33,097 nucleotides of DNA from Eubacterium uniforme (GTDB lineage: Bacteria > Bacillota > Clostridia > Lachnospirales > Lachnospiraceae), in NCBI RefSeq assembly GCF_900167115.1, contig NZ_FUXZ01000007.1:162959-196055 (forward strand). Direction: 5' to 3'. The translations under genes were made by a program, and so were the position numbers. Below the pieces are notes generated by a model. The model did not search any database. It worked only from the letters and a program-made list of their open reading frames with translations, and was not told the DNA's origin. Each line of letters begins with the position of its first letter. The first letter of the stretch is position 1. This document shows, one piece after another, positions 33,007 through 33,097 of this stretch.

Positions 33007-33097
33007 AGGAGGGGCCCACGAAGTGGGAAGAACCTGTTTGCATTGTGCATGCCCATTGCCGAAGGCAATTTAAAATGCATGCACATCCCGTAGGTAT
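33007..33097 (+). repeat. Palindrome cluster running off the right edge
   Basis: CCCAC-GAA-GTGGG (33015-33027) is followed by a nested structure: TGTGCATGC (33044-33052) / GCATGCACA (33077-33085) enclosing ATTGCC-GAA-GGCAAT (33055-33069). The first part matches the lysC leader at 28487-28520. It probably continues beyond the window as another structured element. Confidence 0.6.

Overview
The window is a stretch of A+T-rich (roughly one-third G+C) chromosome from a Gram-positive anaerobe, most likely a Lachnospiraceae-type Clostridium. I infer this from AGGAGG ribosome sites, sigma-A type promoters, long-form HPF, a thioredoxin-reductase-like flavoprotein without an NADPH motif, and a PurO-type IMP cyclohydrolase beside a stand-alone AICAR transformylase. 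No species can be named from the sequence alone. Base composition and codon use look uniform, and I saw no phage, transposase, CRISPR, rRNA or tRNA genes.

Layout. 1-449: a 74-bp tandem repeat and an A+T-rich leader with a 12-bp palindrome. 450-7425: leuA fused to an AraC DNA-binding domain, purC, a 6-phosphofructokinase, and polyphosphate kinase overlapping it. 7496-8236 (minus): truA. 8737-11542: a GT4 glycosyltransferase and a Lon-like AAA+ ATPase, probably one operon. 11915-13138 (minus): argG. 13359-15443: a cation diffusion facilitator and the thioredoxin-reductase-like flavoprotein. 15587-16465 (minus): DegV. 16657-17235: MntP. 17338-19274: the last two steps of IMP synthesis as two separate proteins. 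19726-20454 (minus): a short-chain dehydrogenase. 20717-25899: a secreted SH3/NlpC-P60 hydrolase, hpf and secA. 25986-29865: prfB, then hom and lysC (aspartate pathway). 30307-33001: tex and a DJ-1/PfpI protein, translationally coupled.

The genes are mostly housekeeping; the unusual content is between them. Three copies of a ~310-bp element (8343-8653, 11600-11909, 19284-19596) fold into the same design: a closing stem of unrelated sequence in each copy, a short helix with a compensatory C-G to U-A change, a long A+T stem, and a four-way junction with three hairpins. Short unpaired blocks (CTTAGYGAG, GCTAGGGG, GTGCGAGAGC) are nearly invariant. This looks like a repeated structured RNA or a palindromic mobile element that I cannot assign to a family. 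A second, unrelated 251-bp palindromic element lies at 29916-30166, and further palindromes run off the right edge. Many palindromes in the window share a C-GAA-G apex.

The most interesting protein is the LeuA-AraC fusion, which joins a leucine-sensing regulatory domain to a DNA-binding domain and could be a self-regulating enzyme. Other points: prfB has no programmed frameshift although it is colinear with E. coli RF2; two perfect DnaA boxes lie 54 bp apart upstream of hpf; and several enzymes carry substitutions at key motif positions (PFK, AAA+ ATPase, the TrxB-like protein, CDF).
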